A stretch of 64,000 nt of DNA from Pseudomonas lini (GTDB lineage: Bacteria > Pseudomonadota > Gammaproteobacteria > Pseudomonadales > Pseudomonadaceae): positions 186,001 through 250,000 of the forward strand of contig NZ_JAUSSR010000003.1 in the NCBI RefSeq assembly GCF_030812475.1, in the 5' to 3' direction. Below the pieces are notes generated by a model. That model saw only the letters and a list, made by a program, of their open reading frames with translations, ran no database searches and was not told the origin of the DNA. This document shows, piece by piece, positions 8,865 to 16,503 of the stretch (position 1 is its first letter; every line of letters starts with the position of its first letter). The translations under genes were made by a program, and so were the position numbers.

Positions 8865-9095
8865 ATGACCGAACAGAACAACAACCCGCTGCACGGCGTG
8901 ACGCTCGAGCAGATCCTCAATGCCCTGGTTGAGCACTACGAATGGTCGGGGCTGGCCGAGCGCATCGATATTCGCTGCTTCAAGAGCGACCCGAGCATCA
9001 AATCGAGCCTGACCTTCCTGCGCAAAACCCCGTGGGCGCGGGAGAAGGTCGAGCGTTTGTACGTGAAGTTGATGCGCACCAAGCGTCCGGTCTGA
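8865..9095 (+). CDS. VF530-family (DUF2132) small DNA-binding-type protein
   Basis: A 76-residue protein from ATG 8865 ([21 protein letters not shown]). The pattern [49 protein letters not shown] is the full-length VF530 family, a small helical domain known structurally (SWIB-like/HTH-like) but without an established role. The in-frame extension to 8823 has no family similarity. It is followed 2 bp later by a membrane protein gene, so the two are probably one transcript. Confidence 0.88.
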   Translation: MTEQNNNPLHGVTLEQILNALVEHYEWSGLAERIDIRCFKSDPSIKSSLTFLRKTPWAREKVERLYVKLMRTKRPV

Positions 9096-9097
9096 AC

Positions 9098-9739
9098 ATG
9101 GCCCGCCCGTCTGCCGCGCGGCATCGCTTCGTGGCCGTGGCTGCCTTGCTCGGCTGGGCGGGATTGAGCATCCAGCTGTACCTGATTATGTACCTGCGCT
9201 GGAGTATCGAGGCCAGCCTGCTTGGCGGGCTGATGAGTTTCTTCAGCTATTTCACCGTGCTGACCAACACACTGGTGGCGACTGTGCTGACGTGTGAGCT
9301 GACCTCCCGCGAGTCGGCGGCGCGACGCTGGTTTCTGCGGCCGGCGGTGAGCAGTGGCATTGCGGTGAGCATGGCTTTGGTGGGGCTGGCCTACAGCCTG
9401 TTGCTGCGCCATTTATGGCACCCCGAAGGCTGGCAGTTCCTGGCTGACGAGTTGATGCATGATGTGATGCCGCTGCTGTTTCTGGGCTGGTGGTGGTGCT
9501 GTGTGCCCAAAGGCACCTTGCGTCTATGGCACATCGCGCTGTGGTTGATCTATCCGCTGGCGTACTTCGCATATGCGTTGCTGCGGGGGCATTTGCTGGC
9601 GGCTTATCCGTATCCGTTCATCAATGTCGACAAGCTGGGTTATCCACAGGTGTTCGTGAATGCGGGTGGATTGTTGGTGGGGTTTGTACTGATTGCCTTG
9701 CTGGTGATTGGCCTGGATCGGTGGCGGCGTAATCCCTGA
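9098..9739 (+). CDS. Pr6Pr-family integral membrane protein
   Basis: 213 residues with six hydrophobic segments (FVAVAALLGWAGLSIQLYL, GGLMSFFSYFTVLTNTLVA, SGIAVSMALVGLAYSLLL, LLFLGWWWCCV, IALWLIYPLAYFAYALL, GLLVGFVLIALLVIGL). The motif FSYFTVLTN in the second segment, HDVMPLLFLGWWW, and the late YPYPFINVDKLGYPQV are typical of Pr6Pr/FAR-17a-like proteins of unknown function. Start ATG 9098 follows the VF530 stop by 2 bp. The longer in-frame reading from 8942 overlaps the VF530 gene and is not used. Confidence 0.82.
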   Translation: MARPSAARHRFVAVAALLGWAGLSIQLYLIMYLRWSIEASLLGGLMSFFSYFTVLTNTLVATVLTCELTSRESAARRWFLRPAVSSGIAVSMALVGLAYSLLLRHLWHPEGWQFLADELMHDVMPLLFLGWWWCCVPKGTLRLWHIALWLIYPLAYFAYALLRGHLLAAYPYPFINVDKLGYPQVFVNAGGLLVGFVLIALLVIGLDRWRRNP

Positions 9740-9752
9740 ATCACCTGGCCCC

Positions 9753-9843
9753 CTGTAGGAGCTGGCTTGCCAGCGAAAGCGGTGTGTCAGCCGGCGTAAA
9801 TTTCAACTGACACACCGCCTTCGCTGGCAAGCCAGCTCCTACA
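9753..9843. repeat. REPIN (GCTGGCTTGCCAGC type)
   Basis: Inverted pair CTGTAGGAGCTGGCTTGCC ... GGCAAGCCAGCTCCTACA in the gap between the convergent membrane-protein and ferric-reductase genes. The internal spacer shares TGTGTCAG and CTGACACACCG with the REPIN at 8671-8762. Confidence 0.92.
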
Positions 9844-9854
9844 AGGGGTTGTGT

Positions 9855-10640
9855 TCAGTCTTCGCTAGTGTCATCCAGCCGCCAATAGCCCACCGCTTTG
9901 ACGAACTGTTCGTCCAGCCCATGCTCATCCAGCAACACCCGACGAATCTGCCGGGACACTTTGCTTTCGGTCGCCACCCAGGCGTACAGGTTGCCACCGG
10001 GCACTTGCAGTTCTTTCACGGTGGTCAGCAGGCTGTTCCTGCCGCCTTCACGCAAGACCCAGATCACGTCGACCTGCGCCGGGCTGTCGAGCTTTTGCTG
10101 TTCGGCGCCGTTCTCCACTTCCACGATCACCAGGGCCCGCCGGTTGGCGGTCAGGCCTTCCAGACGCCGGGCAATGGCGGGCAGGGCGGTCTCATCGCCG
10201 ATCAGCAGGTAGCTGTCGAAGATATCCGGCACGATCATCGACCCCTTGGGCCCGCCGATGTGCAGGAACTGACCGGGTGTGGCCTGTTCGGCCCAGGTCG
10301 CGGCCGGCCCGTCGCCGTGCAGTACGAAGTCGATGTCCAGCTCCAGCGTGTCGAGGTCATAACGCCGCGGGGTGTAGTCGCGCATGGCCGGCATCGGGCC
10401 GTGGTCTTTGCCGGCACCGAGTACCAGGGTTTCCAGGGTCGCCTGTTCCGCCGCGTTCTGTGGGAACAGCAGTTTGACGTGATCGTCGGTGCCCAGGCTG
10501 ACGAAGCCTGCCAGTTCCGGGCCGCCCAAGGTAATCCGGCGCATGCGCGGGGTCAGGTCGACCACCCGCAGGACTTGCAGCCGACGGCGCTTGATTTCAT
10601 GCATGACGCGGTGAATGGTTTGGGTATCGACAGCACTCAT
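9855..10640 (-). CDS. Siderophore-interacting protein (FAD/NAD(P)H ferric-siderophore reductase)
   Basis: A 261-residue cytosolic flavoprotein of the SIP/ViuB family. It has the FAD-binding barrel (TPRMRRITLGGPELAGF, DHVKLLFPQ, RDYTPRRYD with the R-x-Y-(T/S) FAD motif, DFVLHGDGPAATWAEQATPGQ) and a C-terminal NAD(P)H domain (YLLIGDETALPAIARRLEGL, AWVATESKVSRQIRRVLL). The family reduces ferric siderophores or haem-like substrates to release iron. The start ATG overlaps the upstream PadR stop by 4 bp (ATGA), so both are translated from one message and are probably controlled by the PadR protein. Confidence 0.93.
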   Translation of the reverse strand: MSAVDTQTIHRVMHEIKRRRLQVLRVVDLTPRMRRITLGGPELAGFVSLGTDDHVKLLFPQNAAEQATLETLVLGAGKDHGPMPAMRDYTPRRYDLDTLELDIDFVLHGDGPAATWAEQATPGQFLHIGGPKGSMIVPDIFDSYLLIGDETALPAIARRLEGLTANRRALVIVEVENGAEQQKLDSPAQVDVIWVLREGGRNSLLTTVKELQVPGGNLYAWVATESKVSRQIRRVLLDEHGLDEQFVKAVGYWRLDDTSED

Positions 10641-11218
10641 TCGGCGCTCTCCCGGGCAGGTTGCAGGGTGGGACCCTCGACGATGCGCTTGGCCGCGTCG
10701 TTGAGCAGTGTGCTGACCCGAATGATTTCTTCCGGGCTCCAGCGACCATGGTGCATGTGCAAGGCATGGCGCAGGTTGTGCACCGCTTCGTGAATTTCGG
10801 CCGGGCGGTCCTGCCCGCGCAGCGAGCGCTTGCTGACGTCGATGCGCATACGTACACCGTCCAGCGCAATCGCCTGCTCGCTTAATGAAGCTCGTCCGGC
10901 GTCGGTGACGCAGTAGCGCTTTTTGCCGCCTTCGGCGTCGCCCAGGATCATTTCGCTTTCTTCGAGAAAGGTCAGGGTCGGGTAGATCACGCCAGGACTT
11001 GGGCTGTAGGCGCCGTCGAACATGTTCTCGATCTGGCGGATCAGGTCATAGCCGTGACACGGCTGTTCGGCGATCAGTGCCAGCAACAGCAGTTTCAGGT
11101 CGCCGGGGGCGAAGACGCGGGGCCCACGTCCACCACGCTCGCGGCCGGGCCCCGGGCGTTTTTCGAAGCCGTCGCGGCCGTCGCCATGTTCGCGGTGGGG
11201 GGAATGATGGTCTCTCAT
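10637..11218 (-). CDS. PadR-family transcriptional regulator
   Basis: 193 residues. A basic/Gly-rich tail of about 36 residues (DGRDGFEKRPGPGRERGGRG) precedes a PadR winged helix (DLKLLLLALIAEQPCHGYDLIRQI, SPGVIYPTLTFLEESEMI, GGKKRYCVTDAGRASL), followed by a helical C-terminal dimerisation region. The HGYDL / G-x-(I/L)-YP-L / K-x-Y-x-x-T-x-x-G signature is diagnostic. The gene overlaps the ferric-reductase gene by 4 bp. PadR proteins usually repress their own operon; the perfect palindrome 34 bp upstream of the start fits that. The ligand is not evident; coupling to an iron reductase suggests iron or flavin status, by inference. Confidence 0.9.
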   Translation of the reverse strand: MRDHHSPHREHGDGRDGFEKRPGPGRERGGRGPRVFAPGDLKLLLLALIAEQPCHGYDLIRQIENMFDGAYSPSPGVIYPTLTFLEESEMILGDAEGGKKRYCVTDAGRASLSEQAIALDGVRMRIDVSKRSLRGQDRPAEIHEAVHNLRHALHMHHGRWSPEEIIRVSTLLNDAAKRIVEGPTLQPARESAE

Positions 11219-11251
11219 TTTTCTGCTTCTCTCGTCGTGTTTAGATACAAC

Positions 11252-11267
11252 TTAAGATATATCTTAA
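11252..11267. promoter_or_regulatory. Perfect 16-bp palindrome, probable PadR operator
   Basis: TTAAGATATATCTTAA is its own reverse complement and lies 34 bp upstream of the PadR start codon. The preceding bases on the plus strand (TTAGATACAA) add a partial repeat. Position and symmetry are directly visible; binding by the PadR protein is inferred. Confidence 0.65.
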
Positions 11268-11736
11268 ATCGCACGCAAGACATTTTTGCCAGAGGGCTAG
11301 CCACCGCCGACGAGTGGTCCGCCTGTTTCAACGCTCGATTTACCGAGTAATTTCCACTGGACGAGCGCTTTTTTCGTACGGACAGACTCTTCTGGTGTAT
11401 TTGAAGTTATTGCTCTAATTATATTTGAGTTAATATTCTAGAAAAGCCGTAAATGCCCATGTTATTTGACCGAAAACGCTGTATGGTTTTTTCAACTAAA
11501 CTGTATGTAGGTCGCAACTTACAGTCACTGTTTCATATTTAAGTTTTTTGTGTATTTTTCTTTCTAGCTCTGAGGTCGTTGAACTACACGTTCATCGGAA
11601 GTTGCCTGCTTACTTCCCGGATCGAACAGTCGATGATGCCCCGGCATTGAAAGTTCAAAGCAACATGCCACGTCAGGGGCATGGGTTGTTTGAACTTTTA
11701 ATGAACCGAACCTCATCAAGAAAACAGGTACTGAAC
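11268..11736 (+). other. A/T-rich promoter and leader region of the fimbrial operon
   Basis: About 470 bp with no supported gene. The 5' part belongs to the divergent PadR promoter. The region becomes strongly A/T-rich around 11400-11570, as expected for a regulated surface-structure promoter and possibly H-NS/MvaT-type silencing (inference). The last 90 bp hold a long stem-loop, listed separately. An in-frame upstream extension of the pilin gene (from 11548) reads through this hairpin and is not considered translated. Confidence 0.55.
11650..11699 (+). promoter_or_regulatory. Long leader stem-loop ahead of the fimbrial major subunit gene
   Basis: The arm AAAGTTCAAAGCAACATGCC pairs imperfectly with the later GGCATGGGTTGTTTGAACTT, about 20 bp per arm with an 8-nt loop and a small internal bulge. 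It is followed by TTTTAATG and ends 37 bp before the pilin ATG. It could act as an attenuator or mRNA stabiliser; which one is not decidable by reading. Confidence 0.6.
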
Positions 11737-12225
11737 ATGTTCAAGAAATTCGCAATCGCTGCTCCGTTGGCTCTTCTGGCACTGGGTTCCTCGGGTGCAT
11801 TCGCTGCAGGTGAAGCGGCTCACTCCATCAGCATCGTCGCGCACGTGCCGACCAACGGGTTCTACGTGGTACCAACCGACCCGGACTTGATTAGCAAGGA
11901 TCAGCGCATGGACCACAATCCTGGCACCGGCCAGATGGACGAGGTCAAGGGGTTCTTTGATGTTCGCAACAATAACGGCTCTGTCCACGCCAGTGTTGTC
12001 ACCGCTCCCAAGTTGATTTCCGGCGCTGACACCATCGATCTGAAAGTAGAGCTCAATGGCAAGGAATTGACGACTACGCCACAAATGGTAGTTGGCGAAG
12101 CAGAGTCCGATGTGAACTACCGCGCCGCGCTGCGTATCAGCTCAACTGATGCGACCCCCGCTCCAGGCGACTACACCGGTGTCGTCGCAATGGTATTCGA
12201 CGCTGTTCCACCCGTAGCACTCTAA
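11737..12225 (+). CDS. CS1/CFA-I-type fimbrial major subunit
   Basis: A 162-residue pilin of the alpha (class 5) chaperone-usher family. The signal peptide MFKKFAIAAPLALLALGSSGAFA is cleaved before AGEAAHSISI. The mature domain starts with a donor-strand-like alternating sequence (HSISIVAHVPT) and ends in PGDYTGVVAMVFDAVPP, matching the family's C-terminal P-G-x-Y-x-G-x-V block. Subunits polymerise by donor-strand exchange at the outer-membrane usher. The start at 11737 is the methionine that gives a proper signal peptide. It is the first gene of the operon and is followed by a strong hairpin, expected to give it higher expression than downstream genes. Confidence 0.9.
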   Translation: MFKKFAIAAPLALLALGSSGAFAAGEAAHSISIVAHVPTNGFYVVPTDPDLISKDQRMDHNPGTGQMDEVKGFFDVRNNNGSVHASVVTAPKLISGADTIDLKVELNGKELTTTPQMVVGEAESDVNYRAALRISSTDATPAPGDYTGVVAMVFDAVPPVAL

Positions 12226-12268
12226 GCGTCCTGCTGGCCTGAAACGTCATCTCCCAAGGTGGCGTTAA

Positions 12269-12299
12269 CCGGCGGGCATACACCCTGTATGTCCGCCGG
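12269..12299 (+). terminator. Intercistronic hairpin between pilin and usher genes
   Basis: Stem of 14 pairs with one G-U (CCGGCGGGCATACA / TGTATGTCCGCCGG) and a CCC loop, 43 bp after the pilin stop and 32 bp before the usher start. No U-tract follows, so it more likely protects the abundant pilin mRNA or attenuates read-through than terminates fully. Confidence 0.75.
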
Positions 12300-12331
12300 A
12301 CTTCAACTGTTCGTAATCAGAGTAAGAGTTC

Positions 12332-14857
12332 ATGTTCCCGATGACACCCATCGCGGCTGCGCTTGCGCTGTTGTTTTGTGCCAGTGCAGTGGCGGCTCCA
12401 GCTTCTCCCGCCGGAACGACACCGCGAAGTCTGTTGGCCCAGGCCAAAGGCCTGCCGGCGGATTTCGAGGAGCATTTTTTTGATGTGCCTCTGGCTGTTC
12501 GGGTGGAACTCGACCAGCAGCCATTGGGGGAGGCGATGGTGGTGCTGTCCCGTGACGATCGCATCACCCTGCTCGAATTTACTGACACCAGTGACAACCG
12601 TTTCGGCCCCGCCGAGCGGGAAAAATGGGCGAGTTATCTCAAGCCGGGTGTGGCGCTGGGCAATTGCACCGGTTCATGTCCGGATCAGGTGCTGGCTGTG
12701 CACTACAACCTGGAAAATTCGCTGGTCTCTATCCTGACCGAAAACGCTGAACGCGATGTTGAAGCCAAGCGTTATTACGAGCAGCCCGCTGGCGGTAGCA
12801 GCGGCCTGATGGTGCGTAACCAGCTCAACCTCAATGGCGGCCAGGATCAGGATCCGGGTGGTCGCTTCGGCCTGGAAGCCAGCGCCAGCCTGGGCAACTG
12901 GAGCCAGACGTTCAATATGCAATTGGCCCGCCTTGGCGGTCCCGATGACAAGCTTTATCACGCGGTGCATGAGCTCCACACCCAGCGCGAACTGCAAGGC
13001 AGTTTTCTGCGCCTGGGCTATTTCACCCCCAATTCCGAAGGGCTGACCCGCCAACCGCGCACGTTTGGCACCAGCCCCGATACCGCCGTCGGCGTCATGT
13101 ACGGCAGCTCCGACAGCCTGGCGATCAACACGCCGATGCCCAGCGTCTATCCGATCTATGTCACGGCCAATCGCCAGGGTTCGGTGGAGATCTATCGTGA
13201 CGGCCTGTTGATCAATACCCAGTCGGTGCCCGCCGGTTTGCAGACCCTCGACACGCGTCCGTTGCCCGGCGGCATCTACGAAGTGGAAGTGCGCCTGGTC
13301 GAAGACGGCCAGATCACCTCCACCACCCAGGAGCTGGTGTATAAGCCCAGCAACTGGCGCAACCTCGACGATCGCTGGCGCTACAACCTGTTCGCCGGGG
13401 AAGAAACCAAGCTGCTGAGCAACTGGGATCAACAGTCCAGCGGCAGTCCCACGGCAGGTGCCTCGGTCAACTACCTGATGCACCCGCGGGTGATTCTCGG
13501 GCTGTCGGCGCGGCAGATTCGCGAAAAACTGCAATACGGCAGTTCCATCGACTGGACTTTGGCCAATCACATCAGCCTGTACGCCAACGTATATCAGACC
13601 CAGGATCATGGCACCGGCCTCGATCTGCAAAGCCTCTATAACTATGGCGCCGGTAGCGTGGTGATCAGTCACAACCGCAGCTGGCTGGACACCACCAACC
13701 TCTACGAAACCCTGCCGGACGGCACCCGGATCCGCCAGCGCAATGTCTTCGTCGGCGAGACCAGCAACTCATCCCTGGCGCTGAACCATCGGCTCAGCAG
13801 CAAAAGTTCGATCAATGCCCGGGTCTCCCACAGCGAGGGCAACGTCGAAGGCGTCGGCCTGGACCTGGGCTGGAATCAGCGCACCTTGCTGTTTGGCAGC
13901 GATGGCAACTGGCGTTTGTCGCTGTTCGACCGGCCCGGCAGTTACAGCAGCGGCAGTGCGCGCAATCGTGGGGTCGACCTGAGCATCAACCTGGCATTGG
14001 GCGCGCCTGGCCAGCAGATCACCGGCAGCATCGGTTCGCGTACGGCGCGCGATGGCGGTCGCGACAACAACGCCTCGATCGGCTGGCGCAAGGACCTGAA
14101 AGATCACGTGCTGCAAAGCGTCTCGGTCACCGCGCTCACCGACACTTATGGCGTCGGCCTGTCCAGCCTGGCGAACTTTCGCACCGACCAGATCAATGGC
14201 GATGGGTTTATCCAGCGCTCGTCCTACAACGGTAACTACACCGGCGGCCTGAACCTGGACAGCACCCTGGCCATTGGCGGCGAGCAAATGATACTGACCA
14301 GCCAGCACGAGATGCGCGGCGCCGGGCTGATTGTCGATGTGGAATCGGACATCGATGACATTGCCCTGCGCGCCGACGATTACAGCGGCGGCAGCGCCGC
14401 ATTGAGGCCAGGGCGCAACTTCATCCCGATCACGGCCTATCAGAACAGTTCGGTGAGTTTCGACTTCGAGGGCAACCATGTCCCGGCGGCGACCATCGAG
14501 CCGGCGCGCACCCGCTATCACCTGAACAAGGGCGGGGTGGAATACCGCAAGATCCGCGTGATGAAAACCCTGACCGTGCTCGGCCGGCTGGTCGACGCGC
14601 AGGGGCGACCGCTCAAGGGCCATCACGTGATCAACCACGCCAGCCGCGGAGTGACCGAAGTCGATGGCTTCTTCTCGATGGAAATGAACGCCGGCTCGCC
14701 GACTTTGGAAGTACGCCAGGGCAATCAGTTGCTGTGTCAGTTCCGGCTCGACGCGAGTCGTCACCGCAGTGAAAACAACGTGTTGATGATCGGTGATCTG
14801 CGCTGCACGCCGGACACCCTGGCCGACGTCACGGCTACCGAACAGAAGGCGGGATGA
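12332..14857 (+). CDS. CS1-type fimbrial outer-membrane usher (TcfC/CfaC family)
   Basis: 841 residues. The signal peptide (FPMTPIAAALALLFCASAVAA) is followed by a periplasmic N-domain, a beta-barrel with a plug, and a C-terminal sandwich domain. Family features visible are PSVYPIYVTANRQGSVEIYRDGLLI and the C-terminal block LTVLGRLVDAQGRPLKG ... SRGVTEVDGFFSMEM ending in a Cys-containing strand (GDLRCTP). It is the assembly and secretion platform for the fimbria, receiving chaperone-bound subunits. Length is normal for alpha-family ushers. Its stop is 3 bp before the small relic tip-pilin frame and it shares the operon with the chaperone and tip genes. Confidence 0.9.
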   Translation: MFPMTPIAAALALLFCASAVAAPASPAGTTPRSLLAQAKGLPADFEEHFFDVPLAVRVELDQQPLGEAMVVLSRDDRITLLEFTDTSDNRFGPAEREKWASYLKPGVALGNCTGSCPDQVLAVHYNLENSLVSILTENAERDVEAKRYYEQPAGGSSGLMVRNQLNLNGGQDQDPGGRFGLEASASLGNWSQTFNMQLARLGGPDDKLYHAVHELHTQRELQGSFLRLGYFTPNSEGLTRQPRTFGTSPDTAVGVMYGSSDSLAINTPMPSVYPIYVTANRQGSVEIYRDGLLINTQSVPAGLQTLDTRPLPGGIYEVEVRLVEDGQITSTTQELVYKPSNWRNLDDRWRYNLFAGEETKLLSNWDQQSSGSPTAGASVNYLMHPRVILGLSARQIREKLQYGSSIDWTLANHISLYANVYQTQDHGTGLDLQSLYNYGAGSVVISHNRSWLDTTNLYETLPDGTRIRQRNVFVGETSNSSLALNHRLSSKSSINARVSHSEGNVEGVGLDLGWNQRTLLFGSDGNWRLSLFDRPGSYSSGSARNRGVDLSINLALGAPGQQITGSIGSRTARDGGRDNNASIGWRKDLKDHVLQSVSVTALTDTYGVGLSSLANFRTDQINGDGFIQRSSYNGNYTGGLNLDSTLAIGGEQMILTSQHEMRGAGLIVDVESDIDDIALRADDYSGGSAALRPGRNFIPITAYQNSSVSFDFEGNHVPAATIEPARTRYHLNKGGVEYRKIRVMKTLTVLGRLVDAQGRPLKGHHVINHASRGVTEVDGFFSMEMNAGSPTLEVRQGNQLLCQFRLDASRHRSENNVLMIGDLRCTPDTLADVTATEQKAG

Positions 14858-14860
14858 AAT

Positions 14861-15073
14861 ATGAAGAGGTCTACCTGTTGTCTGGGATTGTTGATGGCAC
14901 TGGCGCTGCCTTCGGTAGGGGCGGCGAATCAGATTCCGCCCGGTGGCAACAAAGTCTTGTTGGAACCCCAAGGCGGTTGGCAAGGCTGGTTGGAGCATGG
15001 TCGCAAGCCAGTGCGACTGGAGGGCCGACCTGTCAAGGGCACTATCACCGTGATCCGGGATTGCGTGGTCTGA
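14861..15073 (+). pseudogene. Internally deleted copy of the fimbrial tip subunit (70 aa)
   Basis: An open frame of 70 codons beginning 3 bp after the usher stop. It has its own signal peptide (MKRSTCCLGLLMALALPSVGAA). Residues 25-55 (PPGGNKVLLEPQGGWQGWL, then HGRKPVRL) align closely with PPGGNRVILEPKGGWQSWL and QGRKPARL in the tip protein of the same operon. The last residues GTITVIRDCVV align with the tip's C-terminus GNVTVIWDSEVG. About 100 residues of the tip pilin domain, including the adhesin half, are missing between the two matching blocks. It is either a decayed paralogue or a reduced secreted mini-protein; the reading frame and signal peptide are intact, so expression is possible. 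Confidence 0.7.
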
Positions 15074-15116
15074 CCTTCAGGGTCGGTCATCTTTTATTTT
15101 TATGAGGTAAAGATCA

Positions 15117-15860
15117 ATGAAGCGTCTGTTGTGGATGTGTCTGTTCTGTATGTATTCCCTGACGGTTCAGGCCGGACCGCAGATCAACGTCGGCACCGTG
15201 TATGACTATCTGGACGCAGATAAAAGCACCTACCTGAAACGGGTGTTCAACAGCGGTGACAGCACCGCGTTCGTCAAGGTCAACGTACTCGAAATCGTCT
15301 ATGACGCCGACGGCTTGCCGAAGGAAATCCCGGTGGAGACCGCCGCCGATGGTGCGTCGCGCAATGGCGTGATGGCCAGCCCGGCGCGGCTGATCGTGCC
15401 GGCCCAGGGCATGCAGGGCACCCGTCTTTTGTACTTGGGCGAGCGCGACCGTGAGCGCTATTTCCGTGTGCGGTTCGTGCCGGTGGTACCGGAAAAGGAA
15501 GATGAGTTCGCGGTCTCTGCTGAAGAGCGTGAAGACTACAAAAAGAACCTGTCGGCCGGGGTCAACGTGATGACCGGTTTCGGCACCGTGTTTTTCGTGC
15601 GACCCAAAGACGCCCGTTTCGAGACCGCCGTCAATGACACCGCCGACCGCTATGAGTTGCGCAACAACGGCAACACGGTGGTCATCGTCGACGAGTTCAA
15701 AAGCTGCTCATTGAGCAATGAAGCCGACTGCGGGGCGACCACTAAACACCACGTCATGGCCGGCAAGACATTTGGCTTCGACAAGGAAAAAGGCCGTGAA
15801 TACCGGTTCTTCCTGATTGAAGGCGACAACAAAAAAGTCCTGAAGATCGCCGGCCGCTAG
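15117..15860 (+). CDS. CS1-type fimbrial periplasmic chaperone (CfaA/CooB-like)
   Basis: 247 residues with signal peptide MKRLLWMCLFCMYSLTVQA. The two immunoglobulin-like domains show the chaperone pattern NVGTVYDYLDADKSTYLKRVFNSGDSTAFVKVNVLEI, then SPARLIVPAQGMQGTRLLY and RYFRVRFVPVVPE (the conserved R-x-x-R-V strand that docks subunits). The second domain has NNGNTVVIVDEFKSC and a His-x-x-Pro-less turn. It caps the subunits in the periplasm before delivery to the usher. The position between usher and minor subunits matches alpha-family operons, although gene order varies. Confidence 0.88.
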   Translation: MKRLLWMCLFCMYSLTVQAGPQINVGTVYDYLDADKSTYLKRVFNSGDSTAFVKVNVLEIVYDADGLPKEIPVETAADGASRNGVMASPARLIVPAQGMQGTRLLYLGERDRERYFRVRFVPVVPEKEDEFAVSAEEREDYKKNLSAGVNVMTGFGTVFFVRPKDARFETAVNDTADRYELRNNGNTVVIVDEFKSCSLSNEADCGATTKHHVMAGKTFGFDKEKGREYRFFLIEGDNKKVLKIAGR

Positions 15861-15950
15861 GCCTTTGGGTGTTCTTTTCATGGCTGAAATTCAATCTGGA
15901 TATCACCGCAAAACCCTGTGGGCTTTCCATTGACGCAACGGGTAACGAAC

Positions 15951-16451
15951 ATGATCAAGCAATGCGCCGCCGTCGCGCTGACGGCAATCACCGTACTGAC
16001 GGGCTCTTTGTCCTGGGCTGCGCGGGAAGAGCACACCTTCGATGTGTCGGTAACTATCCCGACGCTCGCGTTTTATGTGATCCCGGCCGAACCGGACTGG
16101 ATTCACCGGCCACAGCGCCTGAACTGGAACCTCTCGAACTCGACCCTGAGCAGCGTGCGCAAGAATTTCGATGTGCGACATGACACCAGCGCGATCGAGG
16201 CCCGTCTGGAAGCCGCTCCTTACCTGTCGAACGGCAGGCCGGATGACGACATTGCATTGCGGGTAAGTTTCAACGGTGTGGAGTTGAGCCCTGACATTAA
16301 CCCACGGCAAGTGGTGTCGGTGGCCGACGCGGCAACGGGCATGCGGGCGATGTTGGAGATTGCTCCCATTAAACCGGCCGGGGGCTACCGTCCCGGTGAT
16401 TACAGCGGCAACGTACTGTTGTTGTTCAGCGCCAGGGCGCCAGGGGCGTGA
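15951..16451 (+). CDS. Second CS1-type fimbrial subunit (minor pilin)
   Basis: 166 residues from ATG 15951 with signal peptide MIKQCAAVALTAITVLTGSLSWA. The mature part parallels the major subunit block for block: HTFDVSVTIPTLAFYVIP against HSISIVAHVPTNGFYVVP, KNFDVRHDTSAIEARLE against GFFDVRNNNGSVHASVV, and PGDYSGNVLLLF against PGDYTGVVAMVF. It is therefore a paralogous pilin, probably a minor shaft or adaptor subunit, given its distal operon position. The upstream in-frame extension to 15918 lacks signal character. Confidence 0.85.
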   Translation: MIKQCAAVALTAITVLTGSLSWAAREEHTFDVSVTIPTLAFYVIPAEPDWIHRPQRLNWNLSNSTLSSVRKNFDVRHDTSAIEARLEAAPYLSNGRPDDDIALRVSFNGVELSPDINPRQVVSVADAATGMRAMLEIAPIKPAGGYRPGDYSGNVLLLFSARAPGA

Positions 16452-16503
16452 AGACGTGGCCCGGTATCAGGATGTCCAGACTCAGCTTCAGGTAGGGAAG
16501 ACA

